From positions 34,533-98,532 of the forward strand of contig JAPDRN010000122.1 of NCBI GenBank assembly GCA_030247855.1: a stretch of DNA of 64,000 nt, given 5' to 3'. This DNA comes from Knufia peltigerae (lineage: Eukaryota > Ascomycota > Eurotiomycetes > Chaetothyriales > Trichomeriaceae). The notes under the pieces were generated by a model. That model searched no databases, was not told where the DNA came from, and saw only the letters and a list, made by a program, of their open reading frames with translations. Made by a program: the position numbers and the translations under genes. Positions within the stretch are counted from its first letter, which is position 1, and each line of letters begins with the position of its first letter. This document shows, piece by piece, positions 24,426 through 33,826 of the stretch.

Positions 24426-26174
24426 TCAAAGAACTACCTCCGTCATCAAATCATCAGGCCATCGAGGTGCATCTCTTCCATTTCCCCTCGTGCCCACGTT
24501 GTACTTTAATTGAACTTCAGAATCGACAAACCGAATCACGGGTCTCACGGTTCTGACAGTCACACCACCCAGGGCTTTACTTTCTCGGTTCTCGAAAAAC
24601 TCCGCCTTGTCGAAGAGGTTGGTATTTTCTTTCATCATCTTCATGTATCGTGGTATAGTGTAATTCATATTATGGCAAGACCTGAAAACCTGTCGTCCAT
24701 TGCGATGCCAAACTTCGTTCCAGATTGGTTCAGGGTATTCACCCACCCAACCCGTAAGCCACTGATTGTAGTAGTTCAAAGCAAGATCCAACTTGTAACT
24801 GCCTCCCCGGTCGGCTTTTTGTATCAGTGCGGATAAGACCCCAATGGCACCGACGATGCCCGTCATGTAGTCACTGTTTGGGAACACCGGGGTGACGGGT
24901 TCGTCGTTTGATAAACCCATGGCCCGGCCAAACCCGGCGGACATTCCTGTGCAAGCGTCACTGATCTGTTGCCACCCTGACCGTTGACTCCAGGGCCCGT
25001 GCCAGCCGTAACAGTTCTCGCGGACCGAGATGATGCCCCTTTCGGGCCTGTCTCGAACGAGATCAATCATCTGGTCCTGGCTGAAACCGTACTTGTCCAG
25101 AACCCCCGGGCGATAACCCTGGACGACCACGTCGGCGTCACGGATCAGGGTCCGAAGTTTGTCTCGCCCTTCTTCCGTCTCGAGGTCGAGACTGCAAGAC
25201 CACTTGCCCCAGCTCAGGTCGACGTGTAGCTCGCTGAAATCGACAACGTTGGGCGAAGTGACTCGCATGACGCTGGCGCCCAGCTCAGCCAGACCCCGCG
25301 TCACCGCAGGGCCGGCGATGACTCTGGTCAAGTCGACGACCTTGAGACCTGCCAGCGGTCTGGTCGACGAGGTTCGTGTCGTTGATTGCCACCAGTGTCC
25401 TGGCCGGTGGGCGGGAACCGTGTTGACTCGGTACAGCTCGAATAGGCCGACGTCAGCATTGGCTTTACCTTGCTCAGTCTCACGGAACGAGTCCACAGTC
25501 TCCACGACCACGCCTGCCTGCTTGTACACGTCGGTGATGAGGTGCTGGAGTTCGGCCGACGACATGTTGGCGACCTTTTGGATGCAGGGTTGTACCGACT
25601 CCTCAAAAGTCTCGAGGTCGGGACGATCCTCTGGGAGACCGAGACAGTCGAATGTTGGCTTGGGGTTCATTCCGCCGTGAAGGTGGAAGAACCGGTCATC
25701 CTCGGTTCGGTAGATGTTGGTGGCACAGGTGCGGTACGGGTTCGACCACATCCTGTGAAAATCATAGTTTGGGATTCCAACGTCTTCTAGTTTGTCCATG
25801 TTTTGTCCCCTTCCGATCGTAGTGTCTGCATGATCAATCGTCCAGACCAAGGCCGACATGAAGAACAATTGGGCATGGTCCACGTTGATATTTGCCCCTG
25901 ACAAGTCGACGTCGTATTTGCGTTTGACAAGTGCCGCGATCATACATGCTTCCAGGGCTTTGAGGGACGCGACGGATTCTGCGAACCGCCAATTGACGGC
26001 GATGGAGGGGAGGTCAGAACCTGTAAAGACGACGCGAGACGCGAACTGAAGGGCTTCATGAGGGATGTCTTTCTTGATCTTGGGATTGTCAAGTAACGCG
26101 TGTAAAAGTAGTCTTTCGGACTCGGCTGGAACAGAGTATGATGAGGTCGTTGCTGTCGACGTCGTATTTGCCAT
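24426..26174 (-). CDS. Family III CoA-transferase (CaiB/BaiF type)
   Basis: Single exon, 582 residues, converging on the PKS with under 300 bases between stop codons. The CaiB/BaiF fold is recognised from PLAGLKVVDLTRVIAGPAVTRGLAELGASVMRV (about residues 270-305; a CoA-binding Rossmann-like part), the following DVVVQGYRPGVLDKYG and the catalytic-Asp region VFPNSDYMTGIVGAIG. The N-terminal 250 residues form a divergent, degenerate copy of the fold, as in other long fungal members. Family members swap CoA between acyl-CoA and free acids through an aspartyl thioester; AMACR relatives epimerise acyl-CoA. In this cluster it might activate a polyketide or fatty acid, or recycle the starter acid; this is inference. 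No peroxisomal SKL-type ending is present (ends EVVL). Confidence 0.9.
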   Translation of the reverse strand: MANTTSTATTSSYSVPAESERLLLHALLDNPKIKKDIPHEALQFASRVVFTGSDLPSIAVNWRFAESVASLKALEACMIAALVKRKYDVDLSGANINVDHAQLFFMSALVWTIDHADTTIGRGQNMDKLEDVGIPNYDFHRMWSNPYRTCATNIYRTEDDRFFHLHGGMNPKPTFDCLGLPEDRPDLETFEESVQPCIQKVANMSSAELQHLITDVYKQAGVVVETVDSFRETEQGKANADVGLFELYRVNTVPAHRPGHWWQSTTRTSSTRPLAGLKVVDLTRVIAGPAVTRGLAELGASVMRVTSPNVVDFSELHVDLSWGKWSCSLDLETEEGRDKLRTLIRDADVVVQGYRPGVLDKYGFSQDQMIDLVRDRPERGIISVRENCYGWHGPWSQRSGWQQISDACTGMSAGFGRAMGLSNDEPVTPVFPNSDYMTGIVGAIGVLSALIQKADRGGSYKLDLALNYYNQWLTGWVGEYPEPIWNEVWHRNGRQVFRSCHNMNYTIPRYMKMMKENTNLFDKAEFFENRESKALGGVTVRTVRPVIRFVDSEVQLKYNVGTRGNGRDAPRWPDDLMTEVVL

Positions 26175-26890
26175 GATTAAATGACTGGTTGGCTGATCTC
26201 TAGCTGGAGGACAAACAAATAGAAACCTGCAAGAAGAATGTCACCTCTTTCTCTCGTAACCAGTACGTAGGCGTACCTACGTGGACATGCCCACTGATTC
26301 AATGTATAACCTACTCGGAGAATGTTGTCCGGGACGTATCTACACCTGACATATCGCAGATATCGAACACATCTGACCGCATGATACATTTCCCTGGGGG
26401 GTATTTGCGAAATCCCCATTGGAGGTGAACACGCTGAGGTAGATTCATTTTATCTCTCCTACGGCCGCAAGAGTGGTGGACATTCCGATAGCTTGATACA
26501 TCATACCGTAACTGACCCAAGTTTGATGTAAAGTGGATATTCAGACAGACAGGTTCCACCGTAAAGCTGATTCGATGTTCATCACTCCCAGAGTTAGCAC
26601 ACGCAATTTAGCATGCAGTGTTCTTGGAAAATAGAATGTCGAATAAACGATCCCCTTAGAGTCTGTTGAGAGCATGGCCACGAAAGAATTTAAAGGTACG
26701 TTGCCTGATACGGAAGTCGACGGAAATGCTATGTGGAGACCCCACAATGCCTGCTCCTGTGGTTGCCATTGCCAATGTACAAGGAGAGCCTGGCCGAGCA
26801 GAGAAATAGTAGAATGTATATATATGTATTTATCAACATTCGCTTGACACCTTTAGATGTTTATGGCCAAGTTCAATCATAATGACCATC
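26175..26890. promoter_or_regulatory. Upstream region of the CoA-transferase gene
   Basis: About 700 bases between two minus-strand genes, serving as CoA-transferase promoter and as 3' region for the beta-lactamase-fold gene. An inverted repeat with 7-bp arms, ACGTAGG-N4-CCTACGT, lies at 26265-26282, about 90 bases upstream of the CoA-transferase start. Nothing else is recognised. Confidence 0.5.
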
Positions 26891-28177
26891 TTACCCTGGC
26901 TTCGCAACCACGTTTTCAATCATGACGACGTTCCCCCCTTTGCTCTCTTCCTGATCACCGCTGACTTTATGATCATAAGCAGCTCTTTCAACCTCATCAA
27001 ACAAATGTAGAACGGTCGGGTTAAGGAATGGTAATACGGAGGTGCCGACCATCCCAGCTCTCTTGGAAGAAGGGTCGATCCAGTAGTATAGATTCCCGAG
27101 TCCACACCAGGATGCGCTACCAGCTTTGCGACCATGCGGCATATCGATATGGTTTAGCATCAAACCCGCTGAGCAGCCGCGGGCATCGGTGGGTAGAGAG
27201 GGCAAAAGTGTGCCTTCCCGTGAGAGGATTGGTATTGTTGGATGAAATCTACCCAGACCAGATTTGTCGACCTCCAAGGGGAGGAGGTCCGTGAAGAGGT
27301 AGTCCTTGACAGTTTCCTTTGCGAGGATGGTCCTTCCTGTCGCAGGGCTAGTCCCCTCGTTCAATAGAGTGGCAAGCAGCTTCGCGTAGTCATTGAGAGT
27401 CGAATAGATGGAGGCACCCCCACCGAACATCTCGGGTTCTTCGGCATTCTTCAGGCTTGGATCAGCAACTAGGCGGTCGTCCATGTCATAATGGACGATG
27501 AGCTTTGCCCTCCCTGTCCGTGGAGCCGCAGCTGTGTCTTTCATCTCCAAAGGCACCAGGATTTGGGAGTTGATGTACTCGGGGAGGGGCATCTTTGAAA
27601 CCGCCTCGACCACAAAGCCCAACCAGTCCGTGCTTATCCCATAAGTGTACTTCGTCCCCGGGTCGGCGACCAAAGGATATTCAAAGTCCGCCCAGTCACC
27701 GACGGTGTAATATTGCACAGGTTGCCGGCCTGTAGAAGTGCGCCACGCCAGTGTTGGACCGTCGAGAAAGTCGTAAGAGAAGCCTGCCGTGTGGTTCATA
27801 AGCTGGAGGATGGTTGGTTTTGATTTGGGCGGTCGAAGGGATGGTACCGAGCCCTCCTCTCCTTCATGCGCACTGTGATCGAGTACTTGTGTTCTTGACA
27901 TGGCCGGGACGTATCGTTCCACATGGTCTGAAGCTGACAGTTTGCCTTGTTCGATAAGTTGCAGTGCTGCAATGGTGGTCAACAATTTGGTACATGAGAA
28001 AATCTGGAGGACCGTATCCGTGCCGAATACAGGTGCATCCGGATCATCTATCTGAGTCGATCCGAACGTCTCTTTGAAGATGAAACAGCCTGTTTCATCG
28101 ACGACAAAGGCTCCGATTCCAGGGACTTGCCCATTCTTCACAGCTGATTTGAAGAGGTCCTTCAATCTTTCATCCAT
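26891..28177 (-). CDS. Serine beta-lactamase-fold esterase/acyltransferase (LovD/EstB-like)
   Basis: Single exon, 428 residues. Class C-type motifs are present: SxxK as SCTK (Ser61, Lys64), HTAGFSYDF after it, YxN-equivalent Tyr180 in TYGIS, and a glycine-rich stretch GSASWCGLGNLYYW near the C-terminus in the position of the third motif. There is no signal peptide, unlike bacterial beta-lactamases, so the protein is cytosolic. Length and motif layout resemble fungal enzymes such as LovD, which transfers an acyl group to a polyketide alcohol, and esterases of the same fold. Sitting between the CoA-transferase and the laccase, it is a candidate tailoring acyltransferase or hydrolase of the cluster. 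Antibiotic resistance is an unlikely role. Substrate unknown. Confidence 0.9.
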   Translation of the reverse strand: MDERLKDLFKSAVKNGQVPGIGAFVVDETGCFIFKETFGSTQIDDPDAPVFGTDTVLQIFSCTKLLTTIAALQLIEQGKLSASDHVERYVPAMSRTQVLDHSAHEGEEGSVPSLRPPKSKPTILQLMNHTAGFSYDFLDGPTLAWRTSTGRQPVQYYTVGDWADFEYPLVADPGTKYTYGISTDWLGFVVEAVSKMPLPEYINSQILVPLEMKDTAAAPRTGRAKLIVHYDMDDRLVADPSLKNAEEPEMFGGGASIYSTLNDYAKLLATLLNEGTSPATGRTILAKETVKDYLFTDLLPLEVDKSGLGRFHPTIPILSREGTLLPSLPTDARGCSAGLMLNHIDMPHGRKAGSASWCGLGNLYYWIDPSSKRAGMVGTSVLPFLNPTVLHLFDEVERAAYDHKVSGDQEESKGGNVVMIENVVAKPG

Positions 28178-31100
28178 GATTGTTTTATAAGATTTTGAGG
28201 GTTTTCTAGAGAGGGAAACGGTGGTGAGGGAGATTCAAGTTGATGCAGGAACAAGGTGGCCTCAATGGAAGGGGGGGTCTGAATATATGAACGGAGCTGA
28301 TCCACAGAGGTTACATGTACACGAGTATATGCAGCGACAACGGTCACCTATATATCCCACCTGAAGAAAGACATCAGTGTATTGCGATCCCGACTCTACC
28401 ACACAAGTCGGTCACTTAATCCGTGTAGTTCTGAAAGTTGCGGCTCGCGTGGAGTCTCATTCGTTGCCCCCCAGCGGGGGGGTAAGCGGGTGTTCTGGGG
28501 TATCCAGGAATCCTCACGTCTCAGAGATCTGCTTCTCCCTTCGAAGAAAAAGGATTCACAAAGGAGTTTGGGAAAGAGGGGGATTTTCCGCGCTCGGATC
28601 GAGGTGATTCTTTCGGCCGTAAAGAACAGGAGCTTGACTGAGGAGTGAGGTCCATTGAACAAAAGCTTATAACATGTCCGAAAGGGGTTTTGTATCACAA
28701 CGTCTCCCCTCTTGCTTCACAGTCTTGAAGATTCAAGGATTTCATCTGTGAAGGATGCTTGCCAGTGTTTTGATATGAGGCTCTGCCCTGGCAGTTTGTG
28801 CCTTTTTTCTGATTGCTTCAGCCTCGCCGCAAGTCCATAATTTCTGCCAGCCTTCGGACCGTGATTGGACGGTGGTAACGACGGGCTCCTGCGTGTCGAC
28901 AACCTAATAAAGAAGCCTGGTGTTTTCCCTAATTACTTGCTGTATCTATGCCACATACACGTAGATAAGACATCAGCCGGATGGTATGACTGGCGTTCGA
29001 TTGAGCAGTGTTTTCAATGACTCTTGTCTAAAGGTTGCTATTGATCCAAAGCCATGAGGAAGCAAACGGGCACCAAGTCAGCCTCATTTCAGTCTTACAA
29101 CAACCTCATCCCAGGCTCATGAGAAGGTAGCGTCAATGCACGGCTCTACCAGGGGTACTATAGCTATTTGCATACCTTTTCGGTGGGTGCAGGTCAGTCA
29201 CGCAGTGAGCGATGCTGCTGTACCATCGCCGATACCGCAACGCGCTCTTGACCGCTCTTGACCGGTGACACTGTCAAAATCCACGGAACTATGCCCCAGT
29301 ATCATGCTTCAAGTGAAGTGAACCTTGGCTACATATGTATGTATGGCACATCTGCAAAAACATACACAGACCCCTAGGCATGCCCTGGGCATCCTCCCCC
29401 CACGACCATAATCCACCTTCGGCATTCAAAATCGAAACCCGGAATTTCGCAAGCATATCCACACGCGTTTGAAGGTATTACTACTCGCCCACACGGGTAT
29501 AGAACCCAAAAAGGCCCTGGTAAGCGAAGCAAGGATCGGCCGGTCCGATACTTGTGTGACAAGGCACGAAGCTACAGGCCACCACTACAACCCTACCCAC
29601 ACCCCCCTGACGCCATGTCTTCTTCCCCAGGCCTGTGTGTACTCGATCTTCACTGGAATTTGTGAAACACCTACGAGTACGAATACGCGGAGATCAGATT
29701 ACAAACTAGTATCGCCAGGTCAGGCCAGGTCATGTGCGATTGTTGTTGTCCCGTATAGGGTAGGATAGTTTCCACACCCCCCAGATTATCTTCTGTGTTG
29801 GGTTGTACAACGTACGTGGAGTTCCTGGGCCTTTGGGGGAAAGCTATCATGACGTGGATCATGGTAATGTCCATTCTTGGGCCCTAGGATCCATGTACGT
29901 TTGTGTCAAAAGGACAGACAAGGGATCCCTGGGAAGAAAAACAGCCACTTTCGCACGCCGCACTATGATCGCTCGGACACACCGCTCTTGAGAGCTATTC
30001 CAAGAAAGGAAGCGGTAACACGACAGGAGGACGGAGTACAAGGCTGATAGTAGTGATGTTCTGGTCTGTTATGTTGGTTCTTGTGTTACGGTTACAGTTT
30101 GTGTTTCCCAGCCCTTTTCCCCTTTGCAAGAAGACTCTTGGATCCCAACCCCTCGTAAGGAAACAATGGGGCAAATAGAAGCGGCGGGGTTCTTGGTTGT
30201 TGCTGATTTGTCTGCGTGTGTGTGACTTGAAGGATGACTGGGGGTTTGATGCAGGGCTTGGGAGAGTCAAGAGGAGTGTTTTTCCTCTTCCTTCACTTCT
30301 TCACCGCTCGAGCGAGTATTGTCCAGCAACCCTTGTCTGTCGTTTCATATATATTCTGTTCTCACCCAGCAATTATCCAACCAATCCCTACCTCATCCAC
30401 ACCCCTTGTGTGTCCTTGGATGACGGTCAACGTATTAGATCAAGCTTGTGCCCTTCCACACGCACTCTTCGAGTGCCTCGACCGCACGTTTTCACTTTGA
30501 CCGCCTTATCACCACCTACCACTCTGATTAGATCAATCTCGGCCCTTGGCCTTTTGCACAGAGATCAGAAATAAAGAGATCAGCCAAGAAGGCACGAATC
30601 CACCCATCAAGATGCCAAATATGGCCTACTAAACGAAGGACGATCGTCGATCTATTTATCAAGCAGTACCAGGCCAGAAAGCCCTTTGCAGACCTGCTTG
30701 TGTGAGAGCATTCGGGAAACGGGGCATTTTGCCCTGTCGAGAGTGGTGCAAAGGGAAGGATGGAGGGTACTCGGCTCAATACTGGGATGTTGCAGCTGGG
30801 AGTGGAGGTAGTACCGACAAGAGACCTATCGCTGCAAATTGCCTCGAGAGATGGGTTAGGCTCTCCCTGTTCCTGAATAATGGCCACAAAGAAAAGGATC
30901 TGTCGATCATTATGGTACTCTGTGTACCAAGCCGACATGAGCCGGTATTCCGAATCAATATGACCCGGTCGAGGCGTTGGGAAACATACTTACGAGAATT
31001 GGATGTCGAGAGTGTGACTGTCGTTGGAGTGAGCAGTTACGTGAAGGCCATGGGGCTGAGTGAATGACACAGGACAGTGCTGTGCTCATCAGACCATGCA

Positions 31101-31575
31101 AAAGGTTGAGTGTTTTGTCAAAGTCCACCACGTACGTAGCCTCCAGGGGAGAAGGCAAAAGGAGCCAAATCTCATTGTTGTGAAAGTGAATCTAATTATG
31201 CTGCGTGCTTCTCCATTGACATATAGAGAAAAGGGGGGAGAGAGAGACAAAGAAAGCCTCGAAAACTGCTTGGTAGCCCATATCGTATGTCTACCAAACC
31301 AAAACCCACAATTGACAATGACCCTTCCGCTCAAATACCAGCCATTTTCCACCTACGACCTTCTCTTTTTTCTTTCCTTTTAACAAAACTGCATATTTAC
31401 GCCTGACCACTTGAACCACATCTCACACCCCTCAAGAGAATATAAAAATAGTACCAAGGCCCTTTTCGAGAGTCCACCCTTGCTTTCAATGCTTCACTTC
31501 AGGCTCCAAAGTAGAGAGAGAGATTGCTGTAGAGATGGCGAAGAAGAGATAGTGAGAGGAGTGAAGAGGAGATGC
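28178..31575. other. 3.4-kb gene-free stretch inside the cluster
   Basis: Lies between the beta-lactamase-fold gene (promoter side) and the laccase 3' end. A TATA-like CTATATATCC at 28348-28357 fits the beta-lactamase-fold promoter. Open frames here are under 140 codons, carry no family motif on either strand and do not join by splicing into anything I recognise. No transposon ends or RNA genes were seen. It may be promoter and UTR only, or the remains of a lost gene. Confidence 0.55.
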
Positions 31576-33826
31576 TTAGATACCAGCATCTTCCTGTATG
31601 TACACCTCGTCATGGCTCCAATAGTTTTGCCAAACATCACAAGTGTCGACCAACGCGGACGTGTCCGTGAAGGTGGCCATGATCTCATCCTGGCGTTCGA
31701 CAAACTGTAAGCCCAGGCCTTCGCTCGAGTGGGCGGCGATGTGACAGTGCATCAACCAGGCGCCGGGATTGTCGGTCTTGAAGGCCATGATCATGTAACC
31801 GTTCAGAGGCACGGTGGCGACGTCACGCCTCGGCGGGTTCGTGAGGGTCAGGTCCACTGTGTCGTTCAAGGGGCCGAAGCCCTGGGCGACGACAAAGTAG
31901 TCGTGCCCGTGGAGGTGCATGGGGTGGGAACGGTTGCGGTGGGAGATGTCCTGGATGCCAAAGTAGACCCACTCGTCCGACACGCTCAGGGGGATGGCGT
32001 CGTAGTTGGTGAAGCCTTTTTGCGGGGTGTAGCCCGTGTTGGGCCAGGAGGTGTTGTGGTCGTGGATCATCAGGTCCGTCGGGGCAGAGAAGTTGACCCA
32101 GATGTAGGAGCCGTTGAGCGTGAACAAGAACCCGGCCGGCATGGGGACAAAAGTGTAGTTCAAGTTCAAGAGCGAAATGGAGTCCGGGGCGGGCACGTCC
32201 AGGGCCACGTGAGGGACGAGCTTGTCGTAGGGCTCGTCCTCGCAGTGGAAGGGGTAGTCGGTGGCCGGGTTGGTCGTCGTGGGCAGCGCCGTGGAGTTGG
32301 CGATGCCGGCGTAGCGCACGATACCCAGCGTGTTGTTCCACGCGTCGTTGTCGCAGCAGGATCGTTGCCAGATGGGTCGGAGCCAATAGTTGTCCGGGGG
32401 TGCATTGGCTTCGACGATGATGTCGTATCTCTGGCCCATGGAGATGATGAGACTGTCGGTCGTGTAGGGCTCGAGGGGCACAAAATCCATGGCGATGACC
32501 GTCAGGCTGTGGCCGTCAATGGCGAAGCGGAAGTGCGAGTACAATCCCGTGTTGACGAGGCGGAGGCGGTACTTCTTGCCAGACTCAAAGGTCATCTCGA
32601 ACCGTTCCCCGACCGTACCTTTGCCCTGGCATTGCGTCGTGTTGTCCTGGTGGCAGTCGAATACGTTGGTGCCGTTGATGAGAGAGTTGGCCTGCGAGGG
32701 GGGGCCGGTCGTCGGTCTGTCCCACCACCACTCGTTGAAAGTCGAGATGTGAGCCCAGTCCATGAGCATCAGTGCCCCCAGGTCTTCATCGTAGTTCGCG
32801 GTGGCTGGTCCATTGATCACGATGGGACCAAAGAGACCCGCCGAGTACTGGAAGCTAAAGTGCGAATGGTACCATGACTAGGAGGGGCGGGCCACCGCCG
32901 ATATCAGCGTGCTGCTCGACCAAAACATAGCTTCGAGAGAGGGATAGGGGATAGGGGGGCCAGGAAGGAAGGGAGGCCTTGTTAGGGCAGACTTACCGAT
33001 CCATACTGGGTTGCTCTCCATTTGTAGGTATAGGTCTGACCGGGAGCCTGAAGCATTTACAAGAATCCACCTGGTCAGTGATTATTTCTTGAGTGATGAC
33101 TTTTGTGGGATAGGGAAGTAGCAAGGTCAGCTCTTCAGAAGCAGACGTACAATCGGACACTGAGTTACACCTGGAACGCCATCGAATTCGTTGTTCTCCT
33201 GCTGCCTCAGGCCGTGCCAGTGGATAGTGGTCCCATTGTCTTGCATCTTGTTGGTCACATGTACGATGACTGCGGGCCGAAATGAACGTCAGTTTGCACT
33301 CAGTCAAAATTGTTCGCTATATAGCGTGGACCATCCATCGGGCCGGTAGCTTGTTTTACTTACCTTCGTCACCCCAGTCTGCGGAGATGGTAGGCCCTGG
33401 AATACTCCCATTGAAGACAAGAACCTGCTGTTCATAGCCCTAGAAATAGAGACACGCGCATCCGGGTCAGCGTTGTATTTCTCCATAGAGCACTCCTCAG
33501 ATTTGATAAGGAGGAGGAAAACTTGTGCTCACATCAGGGGCCAGTGTTGTATTCTCTGCGACCAACCAGTACTCTCGCGTTACACCCGTATAGGGAACAT
33601 CATCGTACCAATTCGTGTCGATCGAGTAATCACCCCAACATTGTCTGGAAGTCGGTGAGTGTTCACAGCCTCCCTGAGACTCGACGTCAGATTCCGACAA
33701 AGTGTAACATGGTTTTGTGTCGTTGTAAACGAAGTCTCGAGGCTGAGCAGGACTCTTCGGCAACGAAGCCGCCTGTACTTGCGCAAGGCAAGCGGTCAAA
33801 GCAATTGCCACTGTCAAAGAATACAT
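31576..33826 (-). CDS. Laccase / multicopper oxidase, secreted
   Basis: Five exons: complement(31576..32877, 32997..33047, 33151..33269, 33364..33439, 33533..33826); 613 residues. An N-terminal signal peptide (MYSLTVAIALTACLAQVQA) is followed by three cupredoxin domains. All copper motifs are intact: HWHG in TTIHWHGLRQ, HSH in SWYHSHFSFQ (formed across the last splice), HPMHLHGH, and HCHIAAHSSEGLGLQ near the C-terminus. Several N-glycosylation sequons are visible. Laccases oxidise phenols by one electron and reduce O2 to water; in fungal clusters they often dimerise or crosslink aromatic polyketides. Position between the beta-lactamase-fold gene and the AflR-like regulator makes a coupling role plausible. 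The last exon is markedly GC-rich compared with the PKS and FAS genes. Confidence 0.94.

Noticed and set aside
26891..28177. Antibiotic-resistance beta-lactamase
   Set aside because: SxxK and Tyr motifs match the fold, but there is no secretion signal and size and layout fit fungal LovD/EstB-type enzymes better.
28178..31575. Transposon or tRNA in the large gap
   Set aside because: No terminal repeats, transposase motifs or tRNA-like promoter boxes could be recognised on either strand.
31729..32877. Long plus-strand open frame (382 codons) opposite the laccase
   Set aside because: It mirrors the GC-rich laccase exon, has a biased Val/Gly/Asp/Arg-rich composition and no family motif. High third-position GC on the coding strand suppresses stops on the other strand.
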